Of a DNA stretch of 25,302 bases, positions 14,024 to 22,751 are shown one piece after another (the stretch's first letter is position 1; every line of letters starts with the position of its first letter). The translations under genes were made by a program, and so were the position numbers. Under the pieces are notes generated by a model. It was not told the origin of the DNA, made no database searches, and saw only the letters and a program-made list of their open reading frames with translations. Origin of the DNA: Planctomycetaceae bacterium (GTDB lineage Bacteria; Planctomycetota; Planctomycetia; Pirellulales; UBA1268); the NCBI GenBank assembly GCA_005789975.1, contig SXWC01000011.1:1-25302 (forward strand), in the 5' to 3' direction.

Positions 14024-14740
14024 ATGCGCATCGACATCGTCACGCTGTTTCCGGAGATGTTCGCCGGTTTCCTCGAAGGAAGCCTGCTCGGTGCGGCGCG
14101 CAAGGCCGGACTCGTGGACGTCCGCCTCACCAACATCCGCGACTTCGCCGAGGGCGTGCATCGACAGGTCGATGACCGACCCTACGGCGGTGGGCCGGGC
14201 ATGCTGTTGATGCCCGGACCGGTGGTCGCCTGCGTGGAGTCGGTGCGTGGCGGGAGCGGCTTTGTCGGCCGGACGGTCCTGCTGACCCCCGGCGGACGGC
14301 GGCTTGACCAATCGGTCGTCGAGGAACTCTCGCGACTCGAGCGGATCGTCCTCGTCTGCGGGCGTTATGAGGGATTCGACGCCCGGATCCGCGACACCCT
14401 CGAGGCCGACGAACTCTCGATCGGCGACTATGTCCTCTCCGGAGGCGAGGTGGCGGCGATGGTGATCGTCGATGCCGTCGCCCGCCTGCTCCCCGGCGTC
14501 CTCGGACACGAGGAGAGCGCCGGCCAGGAGTCCTTCTCGGGCGCCGATCGGCTCGTCGAGGGACCGCAATACACGAGGCCGCGGGAGTTCCGCGGCCTCA
14601 CGGTGCCCGAGATCCTGCTCTCGGGCGATCACGGCCGGATCGCGACATGGCGGCGCGAACAGGCCGTCGCGGCGACCGCGCGACGCGGCCGTCCACATCC
14701 CGTCCAGCCCACCAGCCAACCCCAAAGGAGCGCATCGTGA
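14024..14740 (+). CDS. trmD: tRNA (guanine37-N1)-methyltransferase TrmD, 238 aa
   Basis: TrmD methylates G37 of tRNAs that read codons starting with C or G, using S-adenosylmethionine, and so prevents frameshifting. [13 protein letters not shown] (1-13), [37 protein letters not shown] and [10 protein letters not shown] are the standard motifs that build the trefoil-knot SAM site and the tRNA-binding half. The length is normal apart from a proline- and arginine-rich C-terminal end. The start ATG 14024 agrees with the family N-terminus. The last codons overlap the rplS start by four bases (GTGA), so the two are translationally coupled. Confidence 0.96.
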   Translation: MRIDIVTLFPEMFAGFLEGSLLGAARKAGLVDVRLTNIRDFAEGVHRQVDDRPYGGGPGMLLMPGPVVACVESVRGGSGFVGRTVLLTPGGRRLDQSVVEELSRLERIVLVCGRYEGFDARIRDTLEADELSIGDYVLSGGEVAAMVIVDAVARLLPGVLGHEESAGQESFSGADRLVEGPQYTRPREFRGLTVPEILLSGDHGRIATWRREQAVAATARRGRPHPVQPTSQPQRSAS

Positions 14741-15141
14741 ACCATAAGATTCTCGCAGCCGTCGAGGCCTCGAGCCTCAAGGCGGAAGTCCCCAGCTTCC
14801 AGATCGGCGACACCGTCGACGTCCACACCCGGATTCTCGAAGGCGAGAAGGAGCGGGTTCAGATCTTCAACGGCGTCGTGATCGCCAAGAGCGGCACGGG
14901 CAGTCGCGAGATGTTCACGGTCCGCCGCATCGTGGCGGGCGAGGGCGTGGAGCGCAAGTTCCCGATCCACTCCCCCAAGATCGCCAAGATCGAGGTCAAG
15001 CGGTCGGGCATCTCCCGCCGGGCAAAGCTCTACTACCTCCGCGACCGGGCCGGCAAGTCGACCCGCCTCCGCGAGAAGCGTGACGAGACGACCGGCGCGA
15101 AGCCGGCCGGCAAGGCGAAGAAGGCCGCCACGGCCACCTGA
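14737..15141 (+). CDS. rplS: 50S ribosomal protein L19, 134 aa
   Basis: GTG 14737 is supported by AAAGGAG at 14724-14730, six bases upstream, and overlaps the trmD stop. [18 protein letters not shown], then [17 protein letters not shown], are the L19 SH3-like barrel. [20 protein letters not shown] and the [24 protein letters not shown] segments complete the family domain. L19 lies at the 30S-50S interface. A lysine/alanine-rich tail of about 25 residues extends beyond the usual end. It is co-transcribed with trmD, and yraN starts 17 bases after its stop. Confidence 0.96.
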   Translation: MNHKILAAVEASSLKAEVPSFQIGDTVDVHTRILEGEKERVQIFNGVVIAKSGTGSREMFTVRRIVAGEGVERKFPIHSPKIAKIEVKRSGISRRAKLYYLRDRAGKSTRLREKRDETTGAKPAGKAKKAATAT

Positions 15142-15158
15142 AGCGGAGGGCGGCGCCC

Positions 15159-15536
15159 GTGACCTCCGCCCGCGACGAACTCGGCCGCCGGGGCGAGGAC
15201 GAGGCGGCGGCCTATCTCCGCGGCCTCGGCTACCGGATCGTCGGCCGCCGCGAACGTGTGCTCCGGGGCGACCTGGACATCGTCGCCCTCGACGGCCGCA
15301 CGGTCGTGTTCGTGGAGGTGCGGAGCCGCACTGGCACCGCTCACGGCCATCCGGCCGAGACGGTCGGCCATGTCAAGCAGCGGCGGATCGCCGAACTGGC
15401 CAACGCCTACATCCGCAGGCACCGCCTGCAGGATGAGAGCGTGCGGATCGACGTGGTCGCCGTGACGTTCGACCCGGCCGAGGGGGGCGGGCCCTTGGTC
15501 GAGCACTACCAGAACGCCTTTGAATCGCCACCGTGA
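15159..15536 (+). CDS. yraN: YraN family protein (UPF0102), putative nuclease fold, 125 aa
   Basis: GTG 15159 follows GGAGGG at a suitable distance. LGRRGEDEAAAYLRGLGYRI is the family's N-terminal helix, and RGDLDIVALDGRTVVFVEVR carries the Asp and Glu-x-Arg residues placed like the PD-(D/E)XK nuclease core. The C-terminal VRIDVVAVTF strand is also typical. The family has a Holliday-junction-resolvase-like fold; its cellular role is not established. It is often near rplS, rnhB and trmD, as here, though rnhB is absent from this cluster. Confidence 0.88.
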   Translation: MTSARDELGRRGEDEAAAYLRGLGYRIVGRRERVLRGDLDIVALDGRTVVFVEVRSRTGTAHGHPAETVGHVKQRRIAELANAYIRRHRLQDESVRIDVVAVTFDPAEGGGPLVEHYQNAFESPP

Positions 15537-15676
15537 GGACGCGGCACGAGCCGCTTCTCTGGTGGTATCCAACCGCCAGTTGCCGGGCCGGCGGCGAGCG
15601 ACCGCGCAGCCCGTCGCGGCGACGGTACGATGTCGGGGGATTCGGATTGGGTGGGCCGTCTTTCGGGAGGTGCGGC

Positions 15677-17425
15677 GTGCGGAATCACTCGGGAATCGTG
15701 ACGTGGCTCGCCGTGCTCATGGCGGCGACAGGGGCGGCGGCGGCCGCCGAGCGGGCGGATGCGATCTATGACGGCGGCGTCATCCTGACGATGGCGGGCC
15801 CGGAGCCCGAGCGGGTCGAGAGCCTGGCGGTGAAGGATGGTCGGATCGTGTTCGCGGGGCCGGCCCTCGAGGCTGCGGCGTTCGCCGGCCCGGACACCCG
15901 CCGGATCGACCTGGCGGGCCGTACGCTGCTCCCCGGCTTCATCGACACCCACGGCCACTTCATCTATTTCGGGAAGAACCTCGTCGATGCCGACCTTTTC
16001 GGCTCCGCGAACGTCGACGAGGTGCTCGAGCGGATGCGGCGACAGGCGGAGCGGACGCCCGCCGACGGCTGGATCGTCGGGTTTGGCTACCAGGCCAGGC
16101 AGTTGGCGGAGGGGCGGACGCCCACGGCGGCCGAGCTCGATCGGGTGTCGGCCGATCGGCCGGTGCTGATCGTCGATTCCTCGGGCCATCTCGGGGCCGG
16201 GAACGCGGCCGCCTTTCGTGCCGCAGGTGTCTCCGCCACCACACCCGATCCCAGCGGCGGCGCGTTCGCCCGGGGGGACGATGGAACGTCGCTCCTGGGG
16301 CCGATGGAGGAGACCGCGCTCAACACCGTGCGGGCCCACCGGCCGCCGTTTTCAGGCGAGCTCGCCGACCGCGTGATCACGGGCGCGGCCGAGGTCTGGG
16401 CCAGTCACGGTCAGACCACCGCGATGGAGGCGGGGCTGGGGCTCGGCAGCGACGACGTTGAAGTCGTGCTCAATGCCATCGACAAGAAGCTGCTGCCGAT
16501 CGACCTGTACGTCGCCGCGAAGGACTCGGCTTTGAACCAGACGCTCGCGGCCGCCTCGTCGGTCGCAGCCGCCTACGATCCGCCGGCGGACGGCCCCTTG
16601 GCGAAACTGCGGGCCGCCCGCCCCGACCTCGACTCCCGCTACGTGAACCGGGTCCGCCTTGGCGGCATCAAGTTCTGGCTCGACGGCAGCCTCGATACCG
16701 CCTGGTTCACGGAACCCTACACCGTCAATCCGCCCGGCAAGACGGGCTCCTTCGCGGGCTATCGTCAGATCCCGGACGAGGTGCTCGACGCCGCGTTCGA
16801 CCGGTTCTGGGCCGGCGGCTTGCAGATCCACATGCACATGAACGGCGATGCGGCCGCGGACCAGGCGCTCGCCGCGATCGCCAAAGCGGTCAGGAAGCAC
16901 GGCCTGCACGACCACCGGCCGGTGTTCGTCCACGCCACGTGGCTGCGGCCGGACCAGATCGAGAAGATGAAGGCGTGCGGCGCGATTCCGAGTTTTCTGC
17001 CCTCGGGAATCGTGCCGGGCGGCGACGCGGTCGTGAGGCTCTGGGGACCGGTCCGCTCCGCGGGCGCGATGGCCTCCCGCACCTTTCTCCGGGCGGGGCT
17101 GCCGTTCACCTATTCCCACGACGCGCCCGTGTCGCCGGTGCCTTCGATCCTGGCGCTGGTCGATGCCGGCGTGAACCGGATCTCGGGCAGCGGGCAGGTG
17201 ATCGGCCCGGACGAACGCGTCACGCCCTACCAGGCGCTGCGTGCCGTGACCGCCACCGCCGCCTACCAGATCAAGGAGGAACGGACGAAGGGCACGTTGG
17301 AGGTCGGCAAGCGTGCCGACCTCGTGATCCTCGGGGGGAATCCGCTCGAGGTCGAGCCGACCGCCATCAAGGACATCCCGGTGGTCGAGACGATCAAGGA
17401 AGGGCGGACGGTCTGGCGGCGATGA
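15677..17425 (+). CDS. exported amidohydrolase (amidohydrolase_3, YtcJ-like), 582 aa
   Basis: The start GTG 15677 has GGGAGG at 15665-15670, six bases upstream, and opens a signal peptide (residues 1-23, AAAA before ERAD). The in-frame ATG 15533 has no such support. DTHGHF has the metal-binding His92-x-His94. GIKFWLDGSLDT is the usual lysine-containing strand, with His385 and His387 in HMHMNGD, His419 in FVHATWL and His481-Asp482 in YSHDAPVSP. The C-terminal beta domain ends GKRADLVILGGNPLEVEP. YtcJ-like enzymes hydrolyse amide or formamide-type bonds, mostly of unknown substrates. The signal peptide suggests a periplasmic enzyme. The 140-base gap after yraN shows no clear promoter, so co-transcription is possible. 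Confidence 0.85.
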   Translation: MRNHSGIVTWLAVLMAATGAAAAAERADAIYDGGVILTMAGPEPERVESLAVKDGRIVFAGPALEAAAFAGPDTRRIDLAGRTLLPGFIDTHGHFIYFGKNLVDADLFGSANVDEVLERMRRQAERTPADGWIVGFGYQARQLAEGRTPTAAELDRVSADRPVLIVDSSGHLGAGNAAAFRAAGVSATTPDPSGGAFARGDDGTSLLGPMEETALNTVRAHRPPFSGELADRVITGAAEVWASHGQTTAMEAGLGLGSDDVEVVLNAIDKKLLPIDLYVAAKDSALNQTLAAASSVAAAYDPPADGPLAKLRAARPDLDSRYVNRVRLGGIKFWLDGSLDTAWFTEPYTVNPPGKTGSFAGYRQIPDEVLDAAFDRFWAGGLQIHMHMNGDAAADQALAAIAKAVRKHGLHDHRPVFVHATWLRPDQIEKMKACGAIPSFLPSGIVPGGDAVVRLWGPVRSAGAMASRTFLRAGLPFTYSHDAPVSPVPSILALVDAGVNRISGSGQVIGPDERVTPYQALRAVTATAAYQIKEERTKGTLEVGKRADLVILGGNPLEVEPTAIKDIPVVETIKEGRTVWRR

Positions 17426-17503
17426 CCGCCGCGGTGACACCATGAACCCGTGACACCATGACTCCGGGAAGCAGCGGCATCGACGGCACGATCGGCCGGG
17501 ATA

Positions 17504-18580
17504 TTACCGCAGGGATTGCAGGCCGGCGAGTTCGTCGGGCGTTTGAAACACGGTGAAGGTCTCGGCCGGCAGCCGGCGGGCGAGTTTGGCCAGCCGCTCA
17601 CGGACCTTTGCCCGCGAGGCCTTCGCGGGCACCTCACGGATGACGACCCCCGCCACCTGTTCGGGACGCCGCCGCGCGACCGCGGCGTAGACCTCCGGAT
17701 CGCGTTCGCCCGAATCGCCGACGAGCACGAAGCGACGGGCGGGGAAGTCGTCCAGAATCTGCTCGATCGTCCGCCGCTTGGAACGCTTCCGCGACGGCAG
17801 GCGGCCCAGCAGCGTCGAGTCCTTGAGGCGAAAGAGCTTGAGGTGCATGGAGCCCGCGGGCAGACCCGCCGCTCCGAGGAAGCGGCAGAGACAGTCGGAC
17901 AGTTGCCAAGGACTCGACGACACGTAGTGGAACGCCACGCCGGCGTCCTGCCATCGCCGGTAGGCCTCGGGCATTCCCTCCACCGCCGTGAACTCGCGGA
18001 CCAATGTGTTGCGGAGCAGTTCGCGGCGGTCGGCGACGTTCGAAAACTTGACGGTGTCGTCGATGTCGGAGATGACCGACGTGCCCGTCTCTTCGACGAG
18101 GTGAATGTTGCCGGTGGCCGTGACCACCGCCCCGGGATCGGGATCGCCGTCCACCGTCGTGCCCGTGTACTCGAGCGTCATCCCGCCGGCCGGCCGCGGA
18201 CGGACCAGTTTGGCCGCGAAGTCGCCGTCGAGTTCGACCCGGGCCTGGAAATGTCCGCTGCGATCGGACACCCCCGCGTCGATCACGCGGTCGCCGAGCG
18301 CGATGCGGATCCGCTCGCCGGCCAGCCGGCGGAAGAGAAAGACCTCGGCCCGCCGCCGAAAGACGTCCGACTCGACCTGCGCATCGTCCAGTTCCAGCAA
18401 CCGGCGCAGGACGGCCACCGCCAGAACCCGCCGCCGACTGCGTTCGGGCAGGGGACGGGTGACCATGCCGGCGACCGTGGCGGTCCAGCCGGCGGCGGTG
18501 CGCCGCGCGTAGGTGGGAAAGAAGACGATCATGCCGGAGAAGGCGTGCCGGGGGTGCGCTTGAAACCGACCGCGGCCCAT
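17504..18580 (-). CDS. App1-type phosphatase (DUF2183), 358 aa
   Basis: App1 family proteins are predicted phosphatidate phosphatases of the haloacid dehalogenase-like type. SDIDDTVKFSNV (171-182) holds the DxDxT phosphatase motif, FHYVSSSPWQL is the second motif, and KRRTIEQILDDFPARRFVLV followed by GDSGERDPEVYAAVA supplies the lysine and the acidic metal-binding motif. The N-terminal part (IVFFPTYARR...GWTATVAGMV) matches the family's lead beta domain. I chose ATG 18580 because it precedes the conserved N-terminus closely; ATG 18532 is possible, and starts above 18613 would run into the opposite-strand small ribosomal protein gene. No signal peptide is visible. It is divergent from the COX24-like gene. 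Confidence 0.82.
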   Translation of the reverse strand: MGRGRFQAHPRHAFSGMIVFFPTYARRTAAGWTATVAGMVTRPLPERSRRRVLAVAVLRRLLELDDAQVESDVFRRRAEVFLFRRLAGERIRIALGDRVIDAGVSDRSGHFQARVELDGDFAAKLVRPRPAGGMTLEYTGTTVDGDPDPGAVVTATGNIHLVEETGTSVISDIDDTVKFSNVADRRELLRNTLVREFTAVEGMPEAYRRWQDAGVAFHYVSSSPWQLSDCLCRFLGAAGLPAGSMHLKLFRLKDSTLLGRLPSRKRSKRRTIEQILDDFPARRFVLVGDSGERDPEVYAAVARRRPEQVAGVVIREVPAKASRAKVRERLAKLARRLPAETFTVFQTPDELAGLQSLR

Positions 18581-18641
18581 CTTACAACCTTCCACGATGA
18601 TCTCGGCCGCCATCCGGCCGACCAGCACGTGGAGACAGGGA

Positions 18642-18731
18642 ATGGGTGTTAAGAAAACGGGCAAAGGACGACGCAAACTGGGCCAGAAGAAGCGTCGCAT
18701 GCGAGCCCGCATCCGCCATCGCAAGGGCTGA
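18642..18731 (+). CDS. AURKAIP1/COX24-like small ribosomal protein, 29 aa
   Basis: ATG 18642 opens a 29-residue, strongly basic protein starting MGVKKTGKGRRKLGQKK and ending RARIRHRKG. The pattern 'KK..KR..K.GQKKRR.R.R..R' matches the AURKAIP1/COX24 domain family, which includes very short bacterial 30S proteins such as mycobacterial bS22 and the mitochondrial mS38 domain. GGAG lies seven bases upstream (18631-18634). It overlaps a longer but unsupported frame of the opposite-strand App1 gene, which is one reason to start that gene lower. It is probably a ribosomal decoding-site-proximal protein; this is inference from family likeness. Confidence 0.8.
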   Translation: MGVKKTGKGRRKLGQKKRRMRARIRHRKG

Positions 18732-18748
18732 CGCAGCCCCTGCAGCAC

Positions 18749-18776
18749 GCCGGCCGAGGGTCGCTACCCCGCCGGC
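18749..18776 (+). terminator. GC-rich hairpin after the COX24-like gene
   Basis: GCCGGC and its partner GCCGGC, with an inner GGG-CCC pair around TCGCTA, form a stem 18 bases after the stop codon. A second six-base hairpin (ATCCTG...CAGGAT, 18781-18799) follows. There is no T run, so intrinsic termination is uncertain. Confidence 0.35.
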
Positions 18777-18854
18777 TGGCATCCTGTCTCCGGCAGGATC
18801 GTCACAGGTTTCCAAGGATCGGCGACTGCCGTGCCGTCCCTCCGTAGGATTTTC

Positions 18855-18914
18855 TTGCCGCGCCTCCCACATGGGGTAGGTTTGCGAGGCTTCCGTCCGG
18901 ACCGAGCGGTCCGG
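18855..18914 (+). promoter_or_regulatory. promoter and 5' hairpin for the downstream lipoprotein gene
   Basis: TTGCCG (18855-18860) and TAGGTT (18878-18883) are separated by 17 bases, a good sigma-70-type layout. The -10 box lies within ACATGGGGTAGGTTT (18869-18883), shared with 11201-11215. A perfect seven-base stem, CCGGACC-GAGC-GGTCCGG (18897-18914), would lie near the 5' end of the transcript, before the start codon at 18970. Confidence 0.5.
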
Positions 18915-18969
18915 GTTGGACTCATGTCCGCTGTCGCGGGCTCCGGAGGCCACCCGAGGAGACGGAGCG

Positions 18970-19389
18970 ATGCGTGCACGGGATTGGAGCGGACGACTGT
19001 TCGCGGCGGTGATGGCGGTCGCAGCCATGTCGGGCTGCAAGTCGCTCAACGAACGCTACATCGCGCTCGAGGTCTGGAAGTACGAGAAGTGCTTCGGGCA
19101 TCTTCCGCCGGGGTTCACCCCGCCGGGAGCGGCCATGCCCGCCGCCGCGGCACCCCGCGTCTGCGGTCAGCAGCAGGGCGCCTGCTGCGATTCGGCGGCC
19201 CCCGCGTCGGGCTGCAACTCCTGCGAGGGACAAGGAGCGATGATCGAGGCGGGTGCGCCGGCCGGAGTATCGGTGCCGATGGGCCCGGGCGGGTCGCCGG
19301 GGCCGTCCGGTGGCGCCTCGCTGCCGACGCCTGCCGGCGTCACGGCCGGCAAGCCGGTCATCATCTCGGATGAGGTCGTGATCCCCTGA
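18970..19389 (+). CDS. small lipoprotein, Cys- and Pro-rich, 139 aa
   Basis: ATG 18970 has GAGGAG eight bases upstream. The signal peptide ends in AAMSGC with the lipidated Cys at residue 23. After it, KSLNERYIALEVWKYEKCFG is a possible short helix. The rest is low-complexity Pro/Gly/Ala sequence with several cysteines (QGACCDSA, GCNSCEG). No domain is recognised. It resembles the lipoprotein at 24173 in its start after the lipobox (GCKS-LN) and the one at 11294 in cysteine content and upstream elements. It is likely a membrane-anchored envelope protein. The gene is convergent with panB, 56 bases away; no terminator is obvious between them. Confidence 0.65.
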   Translation: MRARDWSGRLFAAVMAVAAMSGCKSLNERYIALEVWKYEKCFGHLPPGFTPPGAAMPAAAAPRVCGQQQGACCDSAAPASGCNSCEGQGAMIEAGAPAGVSVPMGPGGSPGPSGGASLPTPAGVTAGKPVIISDEVVIP

Positions 19390-19445
19390 CCGTGGTCGAT
19401 GGTCCTCGCATCCTGCTGGCTCGGGCAGACACGCCCCGCCGGCTG

Positions 19446-20276
19446 CTAACCAAGCGTCTCGTCGGGGCCGGGAAACTCCCGCCGCTCCACGTCGGACCGC
19501 CACCGCGCCACCGCATCGCCGATGGTCTGCCGGGCATCGGCATAGGCCCGCACGAACCGCGGCACGCGGTCGGGCGAAAGGCCCACGAGATCGTGCATCA
19601 CGAGCACCTGCCCGTCGCAGTCGGGGCCGGCTCCGATGCCGATCGTGGGCACCTCGAGGGCGGCCGTGATCGCCGCGGCGACCGTCCGGGGAATGCATTC
19701 GAGCACCACGGCAAACGCCCCGGAGTCGGCGGCGGCCCGGGCGTCGGCCATGAGCTGGTCCTGGTCACGCTGCAGCCTGTAGCCGCCGAGTTGATGCACC
19801 GCCTGCGGACGCAGCCCCACATGGCCCATCACGGGAATCCCCGCGGCCACGATGCCCGCGATCACGTCGGCCTGCCCCGCGGTGCCCTCGAGTTTGACGG
19901 CCTGACAGCCGGTCTCCTTGAGAATCCGGGCACAACTCTCGACCGCCGTCCGCACCCCCAGATGCTGAAACGGGAACGGGAGATCCACGACGACCATCGC
20001 CCGCGTCGTGGCCCGCGACACGATCTCCCCGTGATAGATCATCTGGTCGAGCGTGGCGGGAATCGTGGACGACCGCCCCGCGACGACCATCGCCACGCTG
20101 TCTCCGACGAGCACGCAGTCGACGCCGGCCTCGTCGGCCAGCCGTCCGGTGGGCCAGTCGTAGGCCGTCACCATCGAGATGGGCCGTGCCGCCCGGCGGG
20201 CGGCGGCGAGGTCGATGACGGTGACCCGCCGCGGCACCGCGTGTGGGCCCGCTGGCGGACGTGGCGGGCTGGTCAT
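19446..20276 (-). CDS. panB: 3-methyl-2-oxobutanoate hydroxymethyltransferase PanB, 276 aa
   Basis: PanB transfers a hydroxymethyl group from 5,10-methylenetetrahydrofolate to alpha-ketoisovalerate, the first committed step of pantothenate synthesis. MVTAYDWPTGRLADEAGVD, VLVGDS (55-60), TIPATLDQMIYHGEIVSR, VVVDLPF (Asp98) and AVKLEG (Glu130) contain the metal and substrate ligands. GIPVMGHVGLRPQ, LECIP and IGIGAGPDCDGQVLVMHDL are also conserved. The length is normal. Its ATG overlaps the stop of the FHA gene by four bases (ATGA), so both genes are probably on one transcript although their roles are not related in any known way. Confidence 0.95.
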   Translation of the reverse strand: MTSPPRPPAGPHAVPRRVTVIDLAAARRAARPISMVTAYDWPTGRLADEAGVDCVLVGDSVAMVVAGRSSTIPATLDQMIYHGEIVSRATTRAMVVVDLPFPFQHLGVRTAVESCARILKETGCQAVKLEGTAGQADVIAGIVAAGIPVMGHVGLRPQAVHQLGGYRLQRDQDQLMADARAAADSGAFAVVLECIPRTVAAAITAALEVPTIGIGAGPDCDGQVLVMHDLVGLSPDRVPRFVRAYADARQTIGDAVARWRSDVERREFPGPDETLG

Positions 20277-20770
20277 GAAAGGCTCTTGAAGAAGTCGCCG
20301 AGGTCGCCGTCGCTGATGGGCGGGTCCGCATCGGTCGCCTCCGGCCAGGCGACCTCGTCACTCTTGGGGGCGGCGCCGGGGTCCCGGGCGAACTCGCCGA
20401 ACAACGGCACGGTCGGCGTCTCCGTTTCCGTCTCCGATTCCGATGGCGGCGGCAGGGCGGCCGGCGTGACCGCGTCGCCGTAGTCCATTCGGAACGTGGC
20501 ACCGCCAACCTTCAGCACGCCTCCGGGACGGACGAACGTGTCGGCCTGCGGTTCGATCCGTTGCCCGTCGAGGATCGTGCCGTTGGTCGAACCAAGATCG
20601 CGGACGAACACCTGGCCATCCTGCTCGAAAAACCGACAGTGCCGCCGGCTCACGCAGTCTTGGGTGATGCGGAGAACCGCCTCCTCCGAGCGTCCCGCGA
20701 GCAGTGGGAGGCTCTTGGTCGTGGTGCGCTGCTTGCCCGAGGGCGTGAGAATGACGATTTGAACGTCCAC
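20273..20770 (-). CDS. FHA domain protein, 165 aa
   Basis: The protein binds phosphothreonine peptides, judged by one forkhead-associated domain: GRS (26-28), SRRH (41-44) and GSTNGT (60-65) are the key motifs, with QVFVRDL between. GTG 20770 is the chosen start, since it gives VDVQIVILTPSGK, the usual first strand; the open frame runs further upstream to 20998 without similarity and across the region before the tRNA promoter. The C-terminal part (100-165) is acidic and Ser/Thr/Pro-rich, ending DGDLGDFFKSLS, and is probably disordered. Such proteins usually act with Ser/Thr kinases, which are not seen in this window. Confidence 0.82.
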   Translation of the reverse strand: MDVQIVILTPSGKQRTTTKSLPLLAGRSEEAVLRITQDCVSRRHCRFFEQDGQVFVRDLGSTNGTILDGQRIEPQADTFVRPGGVLKVGGATFRMDYGDAVTPAALPPPSESETETETPTVPLFGEFARDPGAAPKSDEVAWPEATDADPPISDGDLGDFFKSLS

Positions 20771-20916
20771 GGGGAGATCACCCAGGTGTCGTCGAACCGG
20801 CACGGCCGAGGAAGATGGTTCGAGGCCGTGACACCGGCAGTTTACCTCGATTCCGAGCGGCACCAATCTCCCTTCCCCCCGCTGCGCAGAAATCCCGGAT
20901 TGCCCAGAGGGTGACC

Positions 20917-20944
20917 TTGCGGCGGCATGTCCCGCCCCTATAAT
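20917..20944 (+). promoter_or_regulatory. promoter for tRNA-Gly
   Basis: TTGCGG (20917-20922) and a perfect TATAAT (20939-20944) are separated by 16 bases. The start of transcription would lie near 20951, about 64 bases before the tRNA. This is the best sigma-70-type promoter in the window, as expected for a stable RNA gene. Confidence 0.7.
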
Positions 20945-21014
20945 CGCGGGGCTTCCGCTGGATTCGCTGGCCCGACCTCTTGGGACGGGTTTTGCCATCC
21001 GGTGTGCGGCACCC

Positions 21015-21087
21015 GCGGGTGTAGCTCAGTTGGTAGAGCACCACGTTGCCAACGTGGTTGTCGTGGGTTCGAATCCCATCACCCGCT
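21015..21087 (+). tRNA. tRNA-Gly (GCC anticodon)
   Basis: The 73-base sequence folds into a standard cloverleaf. The acceptor stem is GCGGGTG with CACCCGC and discriminator T. The D arm is GCTC-AGTTGGTA-GAGC, the anticodon arm CCACG-TTGCCAA-CGTGG with anticodon GCC, the variable loop TTGTC, and the T arm GTGGG-TTCGAAT-CCCAT. It reads the glycine codons GGC and GGT. The CCA end is not encoded. The next gene, tig, starts 134 bases downstream on the same strand. Confidence 0.97.
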
Positions 21088-21220
21088 TCGTCCTCAGTGT
21101 CGGCGTCCACGCGATGACGTCGAGGTTGTCACCGCCCTCCCTTCGAACCGCGTTCCCCGCTTCCGTGGAATGCATCTGTGGGCGGGAGTCCTTCCCCATG
21201 GCCCCGTTCCGGAACCGTTC

Positions 21221-22711
21221 ATGTCAGCGTCCGATTCAACCGCCGTCGCCAGCCCCGACACCGCCGCCGACGGGCTTCCGCAGCCGCTCAACCTCGACGT
21301 GTCGGTCGATACCGTCTCGACCTGCCAACGCCGCGTGAAAGTCACGATCCCGCGGGAGGACATCGACCGCTTCCGCGACGAGGCGCTCGGCGAACTCATG
21401 CCCACGGCGCTCCTGCCGGGCTTCCGTCCCGGCCGCGCCCCGCGTCGGCTGGTGAGCAGTCGCTTCAAGAGTGAGCTCTCCGATCAGATCCGTTCCAAGC
21501 TGCTCACCACGGCGATGACGCAGGTCTCGGAGCAGCAGAAGCTCTCGCCGATCAGTGAGCCGGAGCTCGACGCCAACGCGGTGCTCCTGCCCGACGACGG
21601 CCCGATGACGTTCGAGTTTTCGATCGAGGTCCGCCCGGAGTTCGAGCTTCCCAAGTGGAAGGGGCTGTCGATCTCGCGGCCCGCCCGTGACATCACCGAC
21701 GCCGACGTCGATGAGGCGCTCGCCGGGCATCTCCGGGAGCGGGCCCGCTTCGTCCCGCACGACGGCGTTCCCGCCCCCGGTGATTTGATCGTTGCCAGCC
21801 TCGTCTTCAAGGATGGCGACCGCGTGCTCTCGCAGGCCGACGAGGCCGAGATCGTGGTCCGGGAGAAGCTCTCGTTCGCCGACGCCGAACTGCCGGGGTT
21901 CGCCGCGCTCGTCGCCCGGGCGAAGCCGGGCACGACGTTGCAGGCGAAGGTGAAGGTGTCGGACGAGGCGGCTCTCGAGGACGTCCGCGGCAAGGACGTG
22001 ACGATGGAACTCGCCGTGCTCGACGTCAAGCGGCTCGAACTGCCCGAGATGACCCCGGCCCTGCTCGAGGAACTCGGCGGATTCGATTCGGCCGACGCGC
22101 TCCGGGCCGCCGTGCGGAAGCAGCTCGAGGGCCAGCTCGAATGGCACCAGCGGCGGCAGGTCCGTCAGCAGGTGGCCAGCGCCCTTACCGCCTCCGCCTC
22201 GTGGGATCTGCCTCCGGCCCTGCTGCGGCGACAGGCCCAGCGGGAACTCGAGCGGGCGATCCTCGAACTGCGGCGGAGCGGTTTCGACGACGATTCGATC
22301 CGCCGCTACGTCAACGAGCTGCGGCAGACCGTCATGGCCAGCACCGCCCGGGCCCTCAAGGAACACTTCATCCTGGAGCGGATCGCCGAGGAGGAGGGGA
22401 TCGCCGACACGGCGGCCGATTACGACGAGGAGATCCGCGCCGTGGCCGCCCAGTCGGGCGAGTCGCCCCGCCGAGTCCGGGCGAGCCTCGAGCGGCGCGG
22501 GCTGATGGATGTGCTCCGCAACCAGATCATCGAACGCAAGACGATCGACCTGGTCACCTCGCAGGCATCCTTCAAGGACACGCCCTTCGAGTTCGGCCGC
22601 GCCGACGCCGAGGCGATCGACCACGCCGTCTGCGGCTCCGTGGTCGGCGAGGAGGAGATTCCGATCGCGACCCAGGCCGAAGCCGGCGCCCGGCCGGGCA
22701 CTCGCGGCTAG
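21221..22711 (+). CDS. tig: trigger factor, 496 aa
   Basis: Trigger factor is the ribosome-bound chaperone with peptidyl-prolyl isomerase activity. The N-terminal ribosome-binding domain contains [21 protein letters not shown], the family signature (GFRxGxxP). A central PPIase-like part follows (about 155-255, including [20 protein letters not shown]), then the helical C-terminal arms rich in Gln, Arg and Leu ([20 protein letters not shown] and on). ATG 21221 is the start because the preceding in-frame sequence spans the tRNA. The length is somewhat above the usual 430-450 residues, mainly in the N-terminal lead and C-terminal tail. It is followed by two clpP genes, the common tig-clpP order, but no clpX is seen. 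Confidence 0.95.
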   Translation: MSASDSTAVASPDTAADGLPQPLNLDVSVDTVSTCQRRVKVTIPREDIDRFRDEALGELMPTALLPGFRPGRAPRRLVSSRFKSELSDQIRSKLLTTAMTQVSEQQKLSPISEPELDANAVLLPDDGPMTFEFSIEVRPEFELPKWKGLSISRPARDITDADVDEALAGHLRERARFVPHDGVPAPGDLIVASLVFKDGDRVLSQADEAEIVVREKLSFADAELPGFAALVARAKPGTTLQAKVKVSDEAALEDVRGKDVTMELAVLDVKRLELPEMTPALLEELGGFDSADALRAAVRKQLEGQLEWHQRRQVRQQVASALTASASWDLPPALLRRQAQRELERAILELRRSGFDDDSIRRYVNELRQTVMASTARALKEHFILERIAEEEGIADTAADYDEEIRAVAAQSGESPRRVRASLERRGLMDVLRNQIIERKTIDLVTSQASFKDTPFEFGRADAEAIDHAVCGSVVGEEEIPIATQAEAGARPGTRG

Positions 22712-22751
22712 AGACCGGGGCCCCTCCGGGCCGTCCATCCCGAACTCACCC

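Noticed and set aside
17436..17463. Direct repeat GTGACACCATGA occurring twice after the amidohydrolase gene
   Set aside because: A short local duplication with no gene or structure around it; not enough to support a functional element.
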